A stretch of DNA of 64,000 nt from Cytophagales bacterium (GTDB lineage: Bacteria; Bacteroidota; Bacteroidia; Cytophagales; Spirosomataceae), in the NCBI GenBank assembly GCA_013298215.1, contig JAAFKE010000003.1:62001-126000 (forward strand), given 5' to 3'. Positions 50,877-58,745 of the stretch are shown one piece after another. The notes below the pieces were generated by a model that saw only the letters and a list, made by a program, of their open reading frames with translations, searched no databases and was not told the DNA's origin. The stretch's first letter is position 1. Each line of letters begins with the position of its first letter. Both the position numbers and the translations under genes were made by a program.

Positions 50877-51581
50877 TCAGAGATTTTTATCGAGTACCTC
50901 GCGCAGCTGGTTTTCGTTGTGCAGGCCAATGCCGTTCCAGAGTCGTTTGGTGTTTTTGTACAAAATCAGCAGCGGAATCTCGTCCACGCCCAGCCTGCGG
51001 GCGAGTACTTTGTTGTTGTCGTAGTCGATCGTGACGATCTGCACGCGGCCTTCGTACTGTTTTTTGAGGCGATCGATGGTGGGCAACATCTGCTGACACG
51101 GGCCGCACCACGGCGCATAAAAATCGAACAGCACGGGTTTGGGAGAGGCAATAAGCGCCTGGAATGCCTCCTCTGATAGTTGGTCTGCTACGGCAACTTT
51201 GGCCGCCTTTTCGGTTGGCTTTTGGGCTGCTTCCCATTTTATGACCCCGCCTTGTAGTTCGTAAATGGCCGCGAAACCACTTTGGGCGAGTATTTTGGCC
51301 GCCGCCGTACTCCGCGAACCCGCCAAACAATACACAAAAACGGGGTGGGCTTTATTGAGTTTTGCCAACGAGGCAGTGAAGGACTCCGCCCTAAAATCAA
51401 AATTCTGGGCATCTTTAAGGTGGCCTTTCTCGTATTCGGCGGGTGTGCGAACGTCTATGAGTTGGGCGGCGGGGGTTTGGGCAAGTTTTGTCTCAAAGTC
51501 GGCAACGCCGAGGGTTTGCAACGTTTGGGCGTTGGCGCAAAACCCCGCAAAAAGGAGTATTAGTCTGAAAACGATTTTCAT
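50877..51581 (-). CDS. Exported rhodanese-thioredoxin fusion protein
   Basis: One chain of 234 residues with two redox/sulfur domains. Signal peptide MKIVFRLILLFAGFCANAQ; rhodanese domain at about residues 24-115 (LIDVRTPAEYEKGHL, then the active-site Cys in VFVYCLAGSRSTAAAKIL); thioredoxin domain at about 130-234 (FDFYAPWCGPCQQMLPTI, cis-Pro region IPLLILYKN). Both active sites are intact. The protein should act in the periplasm, moving sulfane sulfur or reducing a persulfide or disulfide. Separate periplasmic rhodaneses and thioredoxins are common; the fusion is less usual. A -7 promoter element lies about 40 bases upstream. Confidence 0.9.
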   Translation of the reverse strand: MKIVFRLILLFAGFCANAQTLQTLGVADFETKLAQTPAAQLIDVRTPAEYEKGHLKDAQNFDFRAESFTASLAKLNKAHPVFVYCLAGSRSTAAAKILAQSGFAAIYELQGGVIKWEAAQKPTEKAAKVAVADQLSEEAFQALIASPKPVLFDFYAPWCGPCQQMLPTIDRLKKQYEGRVQIVTIDYDNNKVLARRLGVDEIPLLILYKNTKRLWNGIGLHNENQLREVLDKNL

Positions 51582-51621
51582 GTCTGAGGGCTTTTAGGTT
51601 ATATTTTTCGGGTCATAAACA

Positions 51622-51654
51622 CAAAGATAAGACACGAAAACCGTTGTCTGACAA
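51622..51654 (-). promoter_or_regulatory. Putative promoter of the rhodanese-thioredoxin gene
   Basis: Minus-strand TATCTTTG (51622-51629) is an exact -7 match. TTG at 51652-51654 lies 22 bases upstream as a possible -33 element. Confidence 0.5.
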
Positions 51655-51658
51655 TTGC

Positions 51659-52102
51659 TTACACCAATTTAGCATCCAGCGCAATGGGTACAGTTGATAA
51701 CGCCTGCGACACGGGGCAACCAGCTTTTGCTACGTTGGCCAGCTCCATAAATTGCGCTTCGGTTATGTTAGGAACCACGCCCTCTAGGGTGAGTCTGATG
51801 GCCGAGAACTTAAAACCACCCTCCACTGCGTCCATGTCGATGGTGGCCGTGGTTTTTAGTGAGGTGGCCGTGAAACCCGCGCCCACCAACTGAAAACTAA
51901 GTGCCATGGCAAAGCAACCCGCGTGCGCTGCCGCAATGAGTTCTTCGGGGTTGGTGCCCGCTTTGCCGTCTTCGTTCTGAAACCGCGCCTTGAAAGAGTA
52001 CGGCGTGTCGTTCAATACGCCGCTCGACGAGTTCAGTGAGCCAGTACCTTCGAGGCCAGTGCCGTTCCAAACTGCGCTCGATGTTCTTTTTATTGTTGCC
52101 AT
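51659..52102 (-). CDS. osmC: OsmC family peroxiredoxin
   Basis: Thiol-dependent hydroperoxide reductase of 147 residues, in the OsmC rather than the Ohr branch. The peroxidatic Cys is in AAHAGCFAMALSFQL and the second Cys in ANVAKAGCPVSQAL. The N-terminal SAVWNGTGLEGTGSLNSSSG and TNPEELIAAAHAG match the family, including the Glu that orients the catalytic Arg. It protects against organic peroxides and osmotic stress in the cytoplasm. Monocistronic. Confidence 0.93.
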   Translation of the reverse strand: MATIKRTSSAVWNGTGLEGTGSLNSSSGVLNDTPYSFKARFQNEDGKAGTNPEELIAAAHAGCFAMALSFQLVGAGFTATSLKTTATIDMDAVEGGFKFSAIRLTLEGVVPNITEAQFMELANVAKAGCPVSQALSTVPIALDAKLV

Positions 52103-52248
52103 TGTTGTGGTTTGTTTGATTTTAACGCTGCAAAGATTCTTAAATAACTTGCGTAAAACTAAGCATCAACTTCGATAAATTTAGTGCTGTGGCTTTTAAA
52201 TGAAGCTGCGCCAGCAAATAGGGGTTTTCATAACTACCTAATTCTTCG

Positions 52249-52256
52249 TATTTTTG
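52249..52256 (+). promoter_or_regulatory. Putative -7 element of mpl
   Basis: TATTTTTG is an exact TAnnTTTG match, 22 bases before the preferred ATG at 52279. Confidence 0.45.
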
Positions 52257-52278
52257 GGGTAGGTATTTAACAAAGATG

Positions 52279-53652
52279 ATGTCACAAAAAGTACATTTTA
52301 TTGCCATTGGCGGTGCTGTAATGCACAACTTGGCAATGGCTCTTCATAAAAAAGGCTATTTAGTAACGGGTTCGGACGACGAGATCTACGAGCCGTCGCG
52401 CACGAGGTTGGGCAAACTAAACATTTTACCCGCCGAAGACGGCTGGTTTCCCGAAAAAATTCATGCGGGTTTAGACGCAATTATTTTGGGAATGCACGCC
52501 CGAAAAGACAACCCCGAGCTGGCCAAGGCCCAACAACTGGGGCTAAAAATATACTCTTACCCCGAGTATATTTACCAACAAAGCACCGATAAGCAGCGCG
52601 TTGTGATTGCGGGCAGCCACGGCAAAACCAGCATTACGTCCATGATTTTGCACGTATTGAAGGTAAACCAACGCAAATTTGACTACCTGGTGGGTGCTCA
52701 AATAGAAGGGTTTGAAACCATGGTGCAACTTACCGACGATGCTCCCGTGATTGTGGTGGAGGGCGACGAATATTTTACGTCTCCCACCGACCCCAGGCCC
52801 AAATTTTTGCATTATCACCCCCACATGGCGCTCATCAGCGGCATTGCCTGGGACCACGTGAACGTTTATCCAACCTGGGAAAGCTACGTACATCAATTTG
52901 AACAACTGGCCGAGGCTATGCCCAAGTCGGGCGTTTTGATTTTTGACGAAACCGACGATATGCTGGACATTATTGGGCAAAACGAACGCCCCGACGTTCA
53001 GAAGATTCCGTACCAAGCCCACCAAAGCCACATTGTAAAGGGCCAGACTTTTTTGATTACCCAAGACTTTGGCGACGTGCCACTGTTGGTTTTTGGCGAA
53101 CACAACCTCAAAAATATCAACGGTGCGCTGGCAGTCTGCAACAAATTGGGCGTAACGGACGAGCAGTTCTACCGCGCCATTCAGACTTTTAAGGGTGCGG
53201 CCAACCGCCTGGAACTCCTCGGAAAAAACGCTGAGACGATTATGTATAAAGATTTTGCCCACGCACCATCCAAAGTTGAGGCCACCACCGCCGCCGTGAA
53301 GGCGCAGTTCGACGACCGACGTTTGATTGCCTGCGTAGAGCTGCATACGTTCAGCAGTTTGAGCAAAGATTTTTTGTATCTCTACGAAAACAAGCTGAAC
53401 CCCGCCGACGTGGCCGTGGTTTTTTACAGCCCACACACCCTGGAAATGAAACGCCTCGAACCCATTACGCCCCAAGACGTGAGGCAGGCGTTCGGGAGGC
53501 CGTCGTTGCAGGTTTTTACGGATAGTGCCGATCTGCAAGCATTTTTGCTGGCCCAAAACTACCACAAAACCAACCTGCTCATGATGTCGTCGGGCACATT
53601 TGGGGGCACTAATCTCAAAGAACTGGCTCAAAAAATATTGGCTCGGGATTAG
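52279..53652 (+). CDS. mpl: UDP-N-acetylmuramate:L-Ala-D-Glu-meso-DAP ligase (Mpl)
   Basis: Mur-ligase family enzyme that recycles the tripeptide released from peptidoglycan by joining it to UDP-MurNAc. The 457 residues begin VHFIAIGGAVMHNLAMALH, a variant of the MurC/Mpl dinucleotide-like loop. The ATP loop is VIAGSHGKTSITSMIL. PVIVVEGDEYFTSPTDPRPK is the Mpl-type version of the Mur central motif, and AHAPSKVEATTAAV is the C-terminal-domain motif. The GDEYF/PRPKF features separate Mpl from MurC. I take the second of two adjacent Met codons (52279). With murF-alr elsewhere in the window, de novo wall synthesis and recycling are both represented. Confidence 0.88.
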   Translation: MSQKVHFIAIGGAVMHNLAMALHKKGYLVTGSDDEIYEPSRTRLGKLNILPAEDGWFPEKIHAGLDAIILGMHARKDNPELAKAQQLGLKIYSYPEYIYQQSTDKQRVVIAGSHGKTSITSMILHVLKVNQRKFDYLVGAQIEGFETMVQLTDDAPVIVVEGDEYFTSPTDPRPKFLHYHPHMALISGIAWDHVNVYPTWESYVHQFEQLAEAMPKSGVLIFDETDDMLDIIGQNERPDVQKIPYQAHQSHIVKGQTFLITQDFGDVPLLVFGEHNLKNINGALAVCNKLGVTDEQFYRAIQTFKGAANRLELLGKNAETIMYKDFAHAPSKVEATTAAVKAQFDDRRLIACVELHTFSSLSKDFLYLYENKLNPADVAVVFYSPHTLEMKRLEPITPQDVRQAFGRPSLQVFTDSADLQAFLLAQNYHKTNLLMMSSGTFGGTNLKELAQKILARD

Positions 53653-53671
53653 GTAAAAATCACCACAAAAA

Positions 53672-53701
53672 AAGGGCGGCTCGATTGCTCAAGCCGCCCT
53701 T
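53672..53701 (-). terminator. Terminator between convergent mpl and rpmE2
   Basis: AAGGGCGGCT (53672-53681) pairs with AGCCGCCCTT (53692-53701) over a 10-base loop. An A-run at 53667-53673 supplies the U-tract for minus-strand rpmE2. Confidence 0.85.
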
Positions 53702-53720
53702 CGACGAAGTAAAACCAGGG

Positions 53721-53966
53721 TTATGCCTTTTTTGCGTAACGCTTCATGAACTTGTCCACGCGGCCTGCCGTGTCGAGAAGTACGTTTTTGCCCGTATAAA
53801 AAGGGTGCGACTGCGAGCTAACCTCCACTTTGTAAACTGGGTAGGTTTTGCCCTCGAACTCGGTGGTGTCTTTTGTGGCAACGCACGAGCGGGTCAGAAA
53901 CTTGTAATCGGTGGCCAGGTCGAGGAAAACAACTTCCTTGTAGGTCGGGTGAATATCTTTTTTCAT
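53721..53966 (-). CDS. rpmE2: 50S ribosomal protein L31 type B
   Basis: L31 of 81 residues: [60 protein letters not shown] and [11 protein letters not shown]. It lacks the C-x2-C...C-x2-C zinc set of type A L31, so it is the zinc-independent form, often favoured when zinc is scarce. It has a good promoter upstream and a hairpin terminator downstream, so it is a single-gene unit. Confidence 0.96.
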   Translation of the reverse strand: MKKDIHPTYKEVVFLDLATDYKFLTRSCVATKDTTEFEGKTYPVYKVEVSSQSHPFYTGKNVLLDTAGRVDKFMKRYAKKA

Positions 53967-54020
53967 TATTTTTTAAAGTTGTATCGTTAGATAATTAAGT
54001 CAGTTTTCAGAAACGGAGTG

Positions 54021-54051
54021 CAAAGTTACCAGTTTTCTGTTAAGAGACAAA
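54021..54051 (-). promoter_or_regulatory. Bacteroidota-type promoter of rpmE2
   Basis: On the minus strand, TTTG (54048-54051) and TAACTTTG (54021-54028) are separated by 19 bases, an exact match to the -33/-7 consensus of the Bacteroidota primary sigma factor. This is the best promoter in the window. The leader would be about 45-50 nt. Confidence 0.7.
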
Positions 54052-54137
54052 TTTTTGTTTATTTATTCCTGAACCATGCCATGCGTATTATTCACTTACG
54101 TTTGTTGTATGCCCATGATTACAGCCTTGTTGGCCAC

Positions 54138-54179
54138 GCTTTGGGGCGGGCTTTTCGAGCAAAAAGCCCGCCCCAAAGC
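54138..54179. terminator. 18-bp perfect hairpin downstream of lpdA
   Basis: GCTTTGGGGCGGGCTTTT (54138-54155) pairs perfectly with 54162-54179 over a 6-base loop, directly after the lpdA stop. There is no U-tract outside the stem. Its stability still suggests a 3' end or processing signal. Confidence 0.65.
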
Positions 54180-54182
54180 ATT

Positions 54183-55580
54183 TTACAAGTGAATTACCTC
54201 GCCGTAGGCGGCGGCGGCGGCCTCCATTACGGCCTCCGACATGGTTGGGTGCGGGTGCACCGATTTTATGATCTCGTGGCCAGTTGTTTCTAAGTTGCGG
54301 GCAGTTACCACCTCGGCAATCATCTCCGTCACGTTTGTGCCGATCATGTGCGCGCCGAGCCATTCGCCGTATTTTGCGTCAAAAATAACCTTTACGAAGC
54401 CCTCGGGCACGCCAGCAGCCTGAGCCTTGCCCGATGCCGCAAAGGGAAACTTGCCCACTTTAATGTCGTAGCCCGCCTCGCGAGCGGCTTTTTCGGTATA
54501 GCCCACCGACGCAATTTCGGGCGTGCAATAAGTACACCCAGGGATATTGTTGTAATTGAGCGGTTCGACGTGCGGCAAACCAGCGATCTTTTCGACGCAG
54601 ATAATGCCCTCGGCCGAGGCCACGTGCGCCAAAGCCTGCCCCTTGGTCACGTCGCCGATGGCGTAGTAGCCGTCCACGTTGGTTTTATAAAAATCGTCGG
54701 TCGTAATCAATCCCCGCTCCACTTTAATACCCACTTCTTCGAGTCCGATGTTTTCGATGTTGGCCGTTACGCCCGCCGCCGAAAGCACCACTTCGGCTTC
54801 AAATGTTTTCTCGCCCTCGGGCGTTTTCACGAGCACCTTCACGCCCTCGCCGCTGGTATCTACTTTCAGCACCTCCGAGTTGGTAAAAATATCAATGCCC
54901 ATTTTTTTGTATTGCTTGGCGAGTTCCTTCGAGATGTCCTCGTCTTCGACTGGCACAATGTTGGGCATAAACTCAACGATCGTCACCTTGGTGCCCATGG
55001 AGGCATACACGTAGGCAAACTCAACGCCAATGGCTCCCGAACCGATGATGAGCATGGTTGCGGGCTGGTGTGGGAGGGTCATGGCAGCGCGGTACTCGAT
55101 CACCTTGTGGCCGTCGATGGGAACCGTTGGGAGCTCACGGGCGCGGCGGCCCGTGGCAATAATAATGCTTTTGGCCTCGTAGTTGGTCTTCTGGCCATTT
55201 GCGTCGGTCACTTCCACTTTTTTTCCTGGAATCACCTTCCCAAAACCATTGATAACATCGATCTTATTTTTTTTCATCAAAAACTTAACGCCTTTACTCA
55301 TGCCCTCGGCCACACTGCGGCTACGGCCAATGATGGCCGAAAAATCGACCTCGGCGTTTTCGACCTTTATGCCGTAGTCGGTGGCATGCTTAATGTACTG
55401 AAACACCTGGGCACTTTTGAGCAACGCTTTGGTAGGAATACACCCCCAATTGAGGCAAATACCCCCGAGGCTTTCGCGCTCTACGACAGCCGTTTTTAAA
55501 CCTAATTGTGATGCGCGAATGGCAGAAACGTAGCCACCTGGGCCACTGCCAACAATAATTACATCATACTGTGAAGCCAT
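54183..55580 (-). CDS. lpdA: Dihydrolipoyl dehydrogenase (E3)
   Basis: FAD- and NAD-dependent disulfide oxidoreductase that reoxidises lipoyl groups of pyruvate and 2-oxoglutarate dehydrogenases and the glycine cleavage H protein. The 465 residues show the FAD loop VIIVGSGPGGYVSAIRASQL, redox disulfide GGICLNWGCIPTKALL, NAD loop LIIGSGAIGVEFAYVYASMG, YAIGDVTKGQALAHVASAEG, and the His-Glu active-site pair in SVHPHPTMSEAVMEAAAA. It could serve the glycine cleavage system whose gcvT lies at 3.2 kb. Single gene with its own -7 element and a strong hairpin behind it. Confidence 0.96.
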   Translation of the reverse strand: MASQYDVIIVGSGPGGYVSAIRASQLGLKTAVVERESLGGICLNWGCIPTKALLKSAQVFQYIKHATDYGIKVENAEVDFSAIIGRSRSVAEGMSKGVKFLMKKNKIDVINGFGKVIPGKKVEVTDANGQKTNYEAKSIIIATGRRARELPTVPIDGHKVIEYRAAMTLPHQPATMLIIGSGAIGVEFAYVYASMGTKVTIVEFMPNIVPVEDEDISKELAKQYKKMGIDIFTNSEVLKVDTSGEGVKVLVKTPEGEKTFEAEVVLSAAGVTANIENIGLEEVGIKVERGLITTDDFYKTNVDGYYAIGDVTKGQALAHVASAEGIICVEKIAGLPHVEPLNYNNIPGCTYCTPEIASVGYTEKAAREAGYDIKVGKFPFAASGKAQAAGVPEGFVKVIFDAKYGEWLGAHMIGTNVTEMIAEVVTARNLETTGHEIIKSVHPHPTMSEAVMEAAAAAYGEVIHL

Positions 55581-55635
55581 GTTTTTGTGATGAAAGTGAA
55601 GTGTTTAATTCAGAAAATCGCTTTAAAACCAAGTA

Positions 55636-55643
55636 CAAAAGTA
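55636..55643 (-). promoter_or_regulatory. Putative -7 element of lpdA
   Basis: Minus-strand TACTTTTG is an exact TAnnTTTG match, 55 bases before the lpdA ATG. The -33 region is poor. Confidence 0.45.
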
Positions 55644-55706
55644 ACTCGAAAAATTGGTAATAAAATTCATTGCGCAGCTATAAACACCAAAAGGTGCATT
55701 AAAAAT

Positions 55707-55746
55707 AAACCCCTCCGCCAGCAAAACGCAGCCAGCGAAGGGGTTT
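55707..55746 (-). terminator. Terminator of the small exported protein gene
   Basis: AAACCCCTCCGC pairs with GCGAAGGGGTTT (one mismatch) over a 16-base loop. On the minus strand the stem is followed by a T-rich run. It lies 19 bases after the stop at 55766. Confidence 0.75.
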
Positions 55747-55765
55747 GAAAACAAAACGGGCAGGA

Positions 55766-56170
55766 TCACTTTACCGAAATCAGTAGTTCGGGCTGTACTT
55801 CAACCGCTTCGGGAGTTCTGAGTTTCACTTCTTTGGTAATGGTGGTTTCGCCGTTGGTGATCTGAAATTGGTACACACCCGAGTCCATACTCCCAAAATC
55901 GAATTTGCGCCAGTATTTAGTGGCGTTTTTGCCCACCATTTCGGTGTACAACACCTGGCCCGTGGCATTTTGGAGGGTCACGCTCAGGCGTTGGCCTTTT
56001 ACTTTTTCGATCGTCAAGTTTAGCTTAGACGTTCGAATAGTTTGATACATACCCACTTCAAAATTTTTGGTGGGATGATTGCCAGTGGTCGGATTTTCGG
56101 CAAGGGCCGAAACTGAGACTATCGCACTGACTGCGAGGCTGCTGAATAGGTTTTTAATGAATGTTTTCAT
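55766..56170 (-). CDS. Small exported protein with T9SS-like / DUF3244-type beta domain
   Basis: A 134-residue exported protein. The signal peptide is MKTFIKNLFSSLAVSAIVSV to SALA. The mature domain has RTSKLNLTIEKVKGQRLSVT, LQNATGQVLYTEMVGKNA, KFDFGSMDSGVYQFQITNGE and TTITKEVKLR. This beta-sandwich pattern is seen in DUF3244-like and T9SS C-terminal-domain-like proteins (x-D-x-G-x-Y-x-F-x-I). Here it forms the whole mature protein rather than a tail. No function is known. The region upstream (56171-56469) is about 300 bases without another gene, contains only weak hairpins and carries the promoter of the divergent oxidoreductase gene. Confidence 0.65.
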   Translation of the reverse strand: MKTFIKNLFSSLAVSAIVSVSALAENPTTGNHPTKNFEVGMYQTIRTSKLNLTIEKVKGQRLSVTLQNATGQVLYTEMVGKNATKYWRKFDFGSMDSGVYQFQITNGETTITKEVKLRTPEAVEVQPELLISVK

Positions 56171-56431
56171 GGCTGTTAAAAAGGTTAAAATGTTTGGCTG
56201 TTAATTCTGACTGCAAGATGCACGCGGAGGTCCGAAAGTTGCGATTCTGTGACGAACGGTTTAAAAATAAAATGAACGGCAATTTGAGTGCCATTTTACC
56301 GTCTTTCAGTAGTTAAAATTGGGCAATCTGACTACTTTGCATTCAGTGATTAATGAAAGCCCAACCGCACCGCGAAACCCAAAAGAGAAACATAAAATAT
56401 TGGTTGCTGTAAAGTAAAAAGTGACTTTTTA

Positions 56432-56439
56432 TACCTTTA
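56432..56439 (+). promoter_or_regulatory. Putative -7 element of the Gfo/Idh/MocA gene
   Basis: TACCTTTA, one mismatch from TAnnTTTG, lies 30 bases before the ATG in an AT-rich stretch. Confidence 0.35.
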
Positions 56440-56469
56440 AAGTTCGAACCCGCTTTTAATACCACAAAC

Positions 56470-57849
56470 ATGAGCAGCTCTCGTAGAGATTTCGTAAAAC
56501 ACATTGGCCGCGCCTCAGCGCTGATGGCCGCAGGTGGCCTTAGCCACGTTTCGGAAGCATTGGCCTACGGGTACAGCAAGCGTTTGGGGCCGAACGACAA
56601 AATCAGGATTGCCACAATTGGCATGGGCATCCAGGGTTTCAGCGACACCCGCGCCGCGCTGCAAGTGCCTGGCGTAGAACTGGTTGCCGTTTGCGACCTG
56701 TACAATGGCCGACTCGAACGCGCCCGCGAGGTGTACGGCAACACTATTTTTACGACCCGCAATTACCGCGAAATACTAAACCGCACCGACGTGGATGCGG
56801 TCTTGGTTGTGACCCCCGACCACTGGCACGACCGCATAACGATCGATGCCCTGCTGGCGGGCAAGGCCGTTTATTGCGAAAAACCGATGGTGCATAAATT
56901 GGAAGAGGGCCGCGCGGTAATCGAAACCCAGAAGCGCACGGGTAAGGTTATGCAGGTTGGTAGCCAGCGTATTAGTAGTCCCGTTTTTGCGGAGGCCAAG
57001 CGAGTGGTGGAGGCGGGCGATATTGGGCAGATAAACCTCATTGAGGCCAACAACGACCGCTTCAATGCCATCGGGGCGTGGCAATATTCTATTCCGACCG
57101 ATGCCTCAACCGAAACGTTGGACTGGGAGGCGTTTTTGGGCGATGCCCCCAAGCGCGATTTTGACGCGACGCGGTTTTTTAGGTGGCGCAACTACCGCGA
57201 TTACGGCACTGGCGTGGCTGGCGACCTGTTCGTACACCTTATCACGGGCATTCACTACATAACGGGGTCGTTGGGGCCAAACCGCATCTACGCCACTGGC
57301 TCACTGAGTATGTGGAAAGACGGCCGCGACGTACCCGACGTAATGTTGGGTATTTTAGACTACCCCCAAGCGGGCAAGTTCGCCGCGTTTCAGGCCATGC
57401 TCAAAGTAAATTTTGCCAACGCTGGCAACGCCCAAAACTACACCCGAATTGTGGGGACGGAGGGCGAAATAAACCTGATGGGAAACAGCTTGATTGTGAA
57501 ACGAAACAAATTGGCCAAAGCACCTGGCTTTGGCGGCTACGACAGCTACAATACTTTTAGCACCGCCCAGCAAACCGAGTTTGCCAAACAATACAACACC
57601 CGCTATTCCGACGAAGACCGCCGCGCCGAGCCATCAAAAGAGTTTCGCTTCGACAAACCCGCCAACGTGGACGAGCAGGTGCTGCACTTTGCCAACTTTT
57701 TTGATGCCATTCGCAACGGTACGCCCAACATTGAGGGTGCCGAATTTGGGTTCAGAGCGGCCGCGCCCGTTTTGGCGTGTAACAAAAGCTACTTTGAGCA
57801 AAAAGTGATTCATTGGGATGCCCAAAACATGAAAACAACCAACAAATAA
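56470..57849 (+). CDS. Tat-exported Gfo/Idh/MocA family oxidoreductase
   Basis: NAD(P)-dependent oxidoreductase of 459 residues. The N-terminus MSSSRRDFVKHIGRASALMA is a twin-arginine signal (RRDFVK), so the folded, cofactor-loaded enzyme would be exported by Tat. The Rossmann part shows RIATIGMGIQGFSDTRAA, VDAVLVVTPDHWHDRITIDA and VYCEKPMVHKLEEGRAVIE, with the catalytic Lys in the EKP motif. The C-terminal alpha/beta domain (DWEAFLGDAPKRDFDATRFF, RDYGTGVAGDLFVH) fits the Bacteroidota exported branch. Such enzymes act on sugars, inositols or, in some cases, glycoside oxidation steps. The substrate is unknown. Confidence 0.9.
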   Translation: MSSSRRDFVKHIGRASALMAAGGLSHVSEALAYGYSKRLGPNDKIRIATIGMGIQGFSDTRAALQVPGVELVAVCDLYNGRLERAREVYGNTIFTTRNYREILNRTDVDAVLVVTPDHWHDRITIDALLAGKAVYCEKPMVHKLEEGRAVIETQKRTGKVMQVGSQRISSPVFAEAKRVVEAGDIGQINLIEANNDRFNAIGAWQYSIPTDASTETLDWEAFLGDAPKRDFDATRFFRWRNYRDYGTGVAGDLFVHLITGIHYITGSLGPNRIYATGSLSMWKDGRDVPDVMLGILDYPQAGKFAAFQAMLKVNFANAGNAQNYTRIVGTEGEINLMGNSLIVKRNKLAKAPGFGGYDSYNTFSTAQQTEFAKQYNTRYSDEDRRAEPSKEFRFDKPANVDEQVLHFANFFDAIRNGTPNIEGAEFGFRAAAPVLACNKSYFEQKVIHWDAQNMKTTNK

Positions 57850-57867
57850 GCGTGATTCGGGGCAAAA

Positions 57868-58725
57868 TTATTTGCGCTCAATGCCGTCCAAAACCCACCG
57901 AATATCATTGGCGCGGCGCATAAAATCGGTGCTTGCTTGCAGGTCTTGGCCGTCGATGGTGGCCTTGAAGGCTTGCAGGTATTCGATGTAGTCGGCCAAA
58001 GCCTGCGACACGTTGGCACGGTTTTGGTCGAATATAGGGGCCCACATTTGCGGTGAACTTTTGGCCAAACGCACCGTCGAACTAAAACCCGTGCTGGCCA
58101 TTTCGAAGATGTTTTGTTCATCTTTTTCCTTTTCTAAAACCGTGTATCCGAGGGCAAAAGCACTTACGTGGCTCAAGTGCGAAATGTAGGCCAGGTGCAG
58201 ATCGTGTTCGGGGGCAGTCATGTAGTAAACCTTCATGCCAATCTCTCTAAACAAAGATTCGGCCAGGGTTAGGCTGTCGGGATTACTTTTTTCGCGGTCG
58301 CAAATTATCACGTTTTTGGTAGGCAACAACTCCCGAAACGCCGCCGAGGGGCCCGAGTTTTCGGTACCTGCCATGGGGTGGGCGGCCACAAATTGGGCTC
58401 GTTTTGGGTGCGTGTCGGCTATTTCGCAAATGCGCTGCTTCGTCGAGCCCAAATCTATCACCGTGCATTGGTCCGAAATTTGGTCTAATATACGCGGCAA
58501 AAGTTCGAGAATGGCATTTACGGGCGTGGCCAAAACCAGCAGGTCGGCGGTTTGCACAACCGCCGACAACGGCAACACCTCATCTACAATACCCTTGGCC
58601 ACTGCCAGCTGCCCATAAACCACCGACGCGTCTGCACCCATGAAGTGCATCTTGGGGTATTTGTGGCGCAGGGCCAGTGCAAACGACCCGCCCAAAAGAC
58701 CAACCCCCACTATTCCTATTTTCAT
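57868..58725 (-). CDS. tyrA: Prephenate dehydrogenase
   Basis: NAD-dependent step of tyrosine synthesis, prephenate to 4-hydroxyphenylpyruvate. The 285 residues start with the NAD loop KIGIVGVGLLGGSFALALR, then DLGSTKQRICEIADTHPKRA and the catalytic His motif AAHPMAGTENSGPSAAFREL. The helical dimerisation domain contains DLHLAYISHLSHVSAFALG and FSSTVRLAKSSPQMWAPIF. No chorismate mutase or ACT domain is fused. It follows the DUF4301 gene by 20 bases and is probably cotranscribed. Confidence 0.94.
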   Translation of the reverse strand: MKIGIVGVGLLGGSFALALRHKYPKMHFMGADASVVYGQLAVAKGIVDEVLPLSAVVQTADLLVLATPVNAILELLPRILDQISDQCTVIDLGSTKQRICEIADTHPKRAQFVAAHPMAGTENSGPSAAFRELLPTKNVIICDREKSNPDSLTLAESLFREIGMKVYYMTAPEHDLHLAYISHLSHVSAFALGYTVLEKEKDEQNIFEMASTGFSSTVRLAKSSPQMWAPIFDQNRANVSQALADYIEYLQAFKATIDGQDLQASTDFMRRANDIRWVLDGIERK

Positions 58726-58745
58726 CTATTTTTGTTTTGATTTAA

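Noticed and set aside
52543-53631. 362-codon open frame on the minus strand
   Set aside because: Mirror of mpl, whose Mur-ligase motifs are unambiguous; the antisense product has no signal or domain pattern.
54348-55499. 383-codon open frame on the plus strand
   Set aside because: Antisense shadow of lpdA; no recognisable motif.
56171-56469. Possible small RNA in the 299-bp divergent region
   Set aside because: Only weak, imperfect hairpins and no terminator-like structure; better explained as promoter DNA for the two divergent genes.
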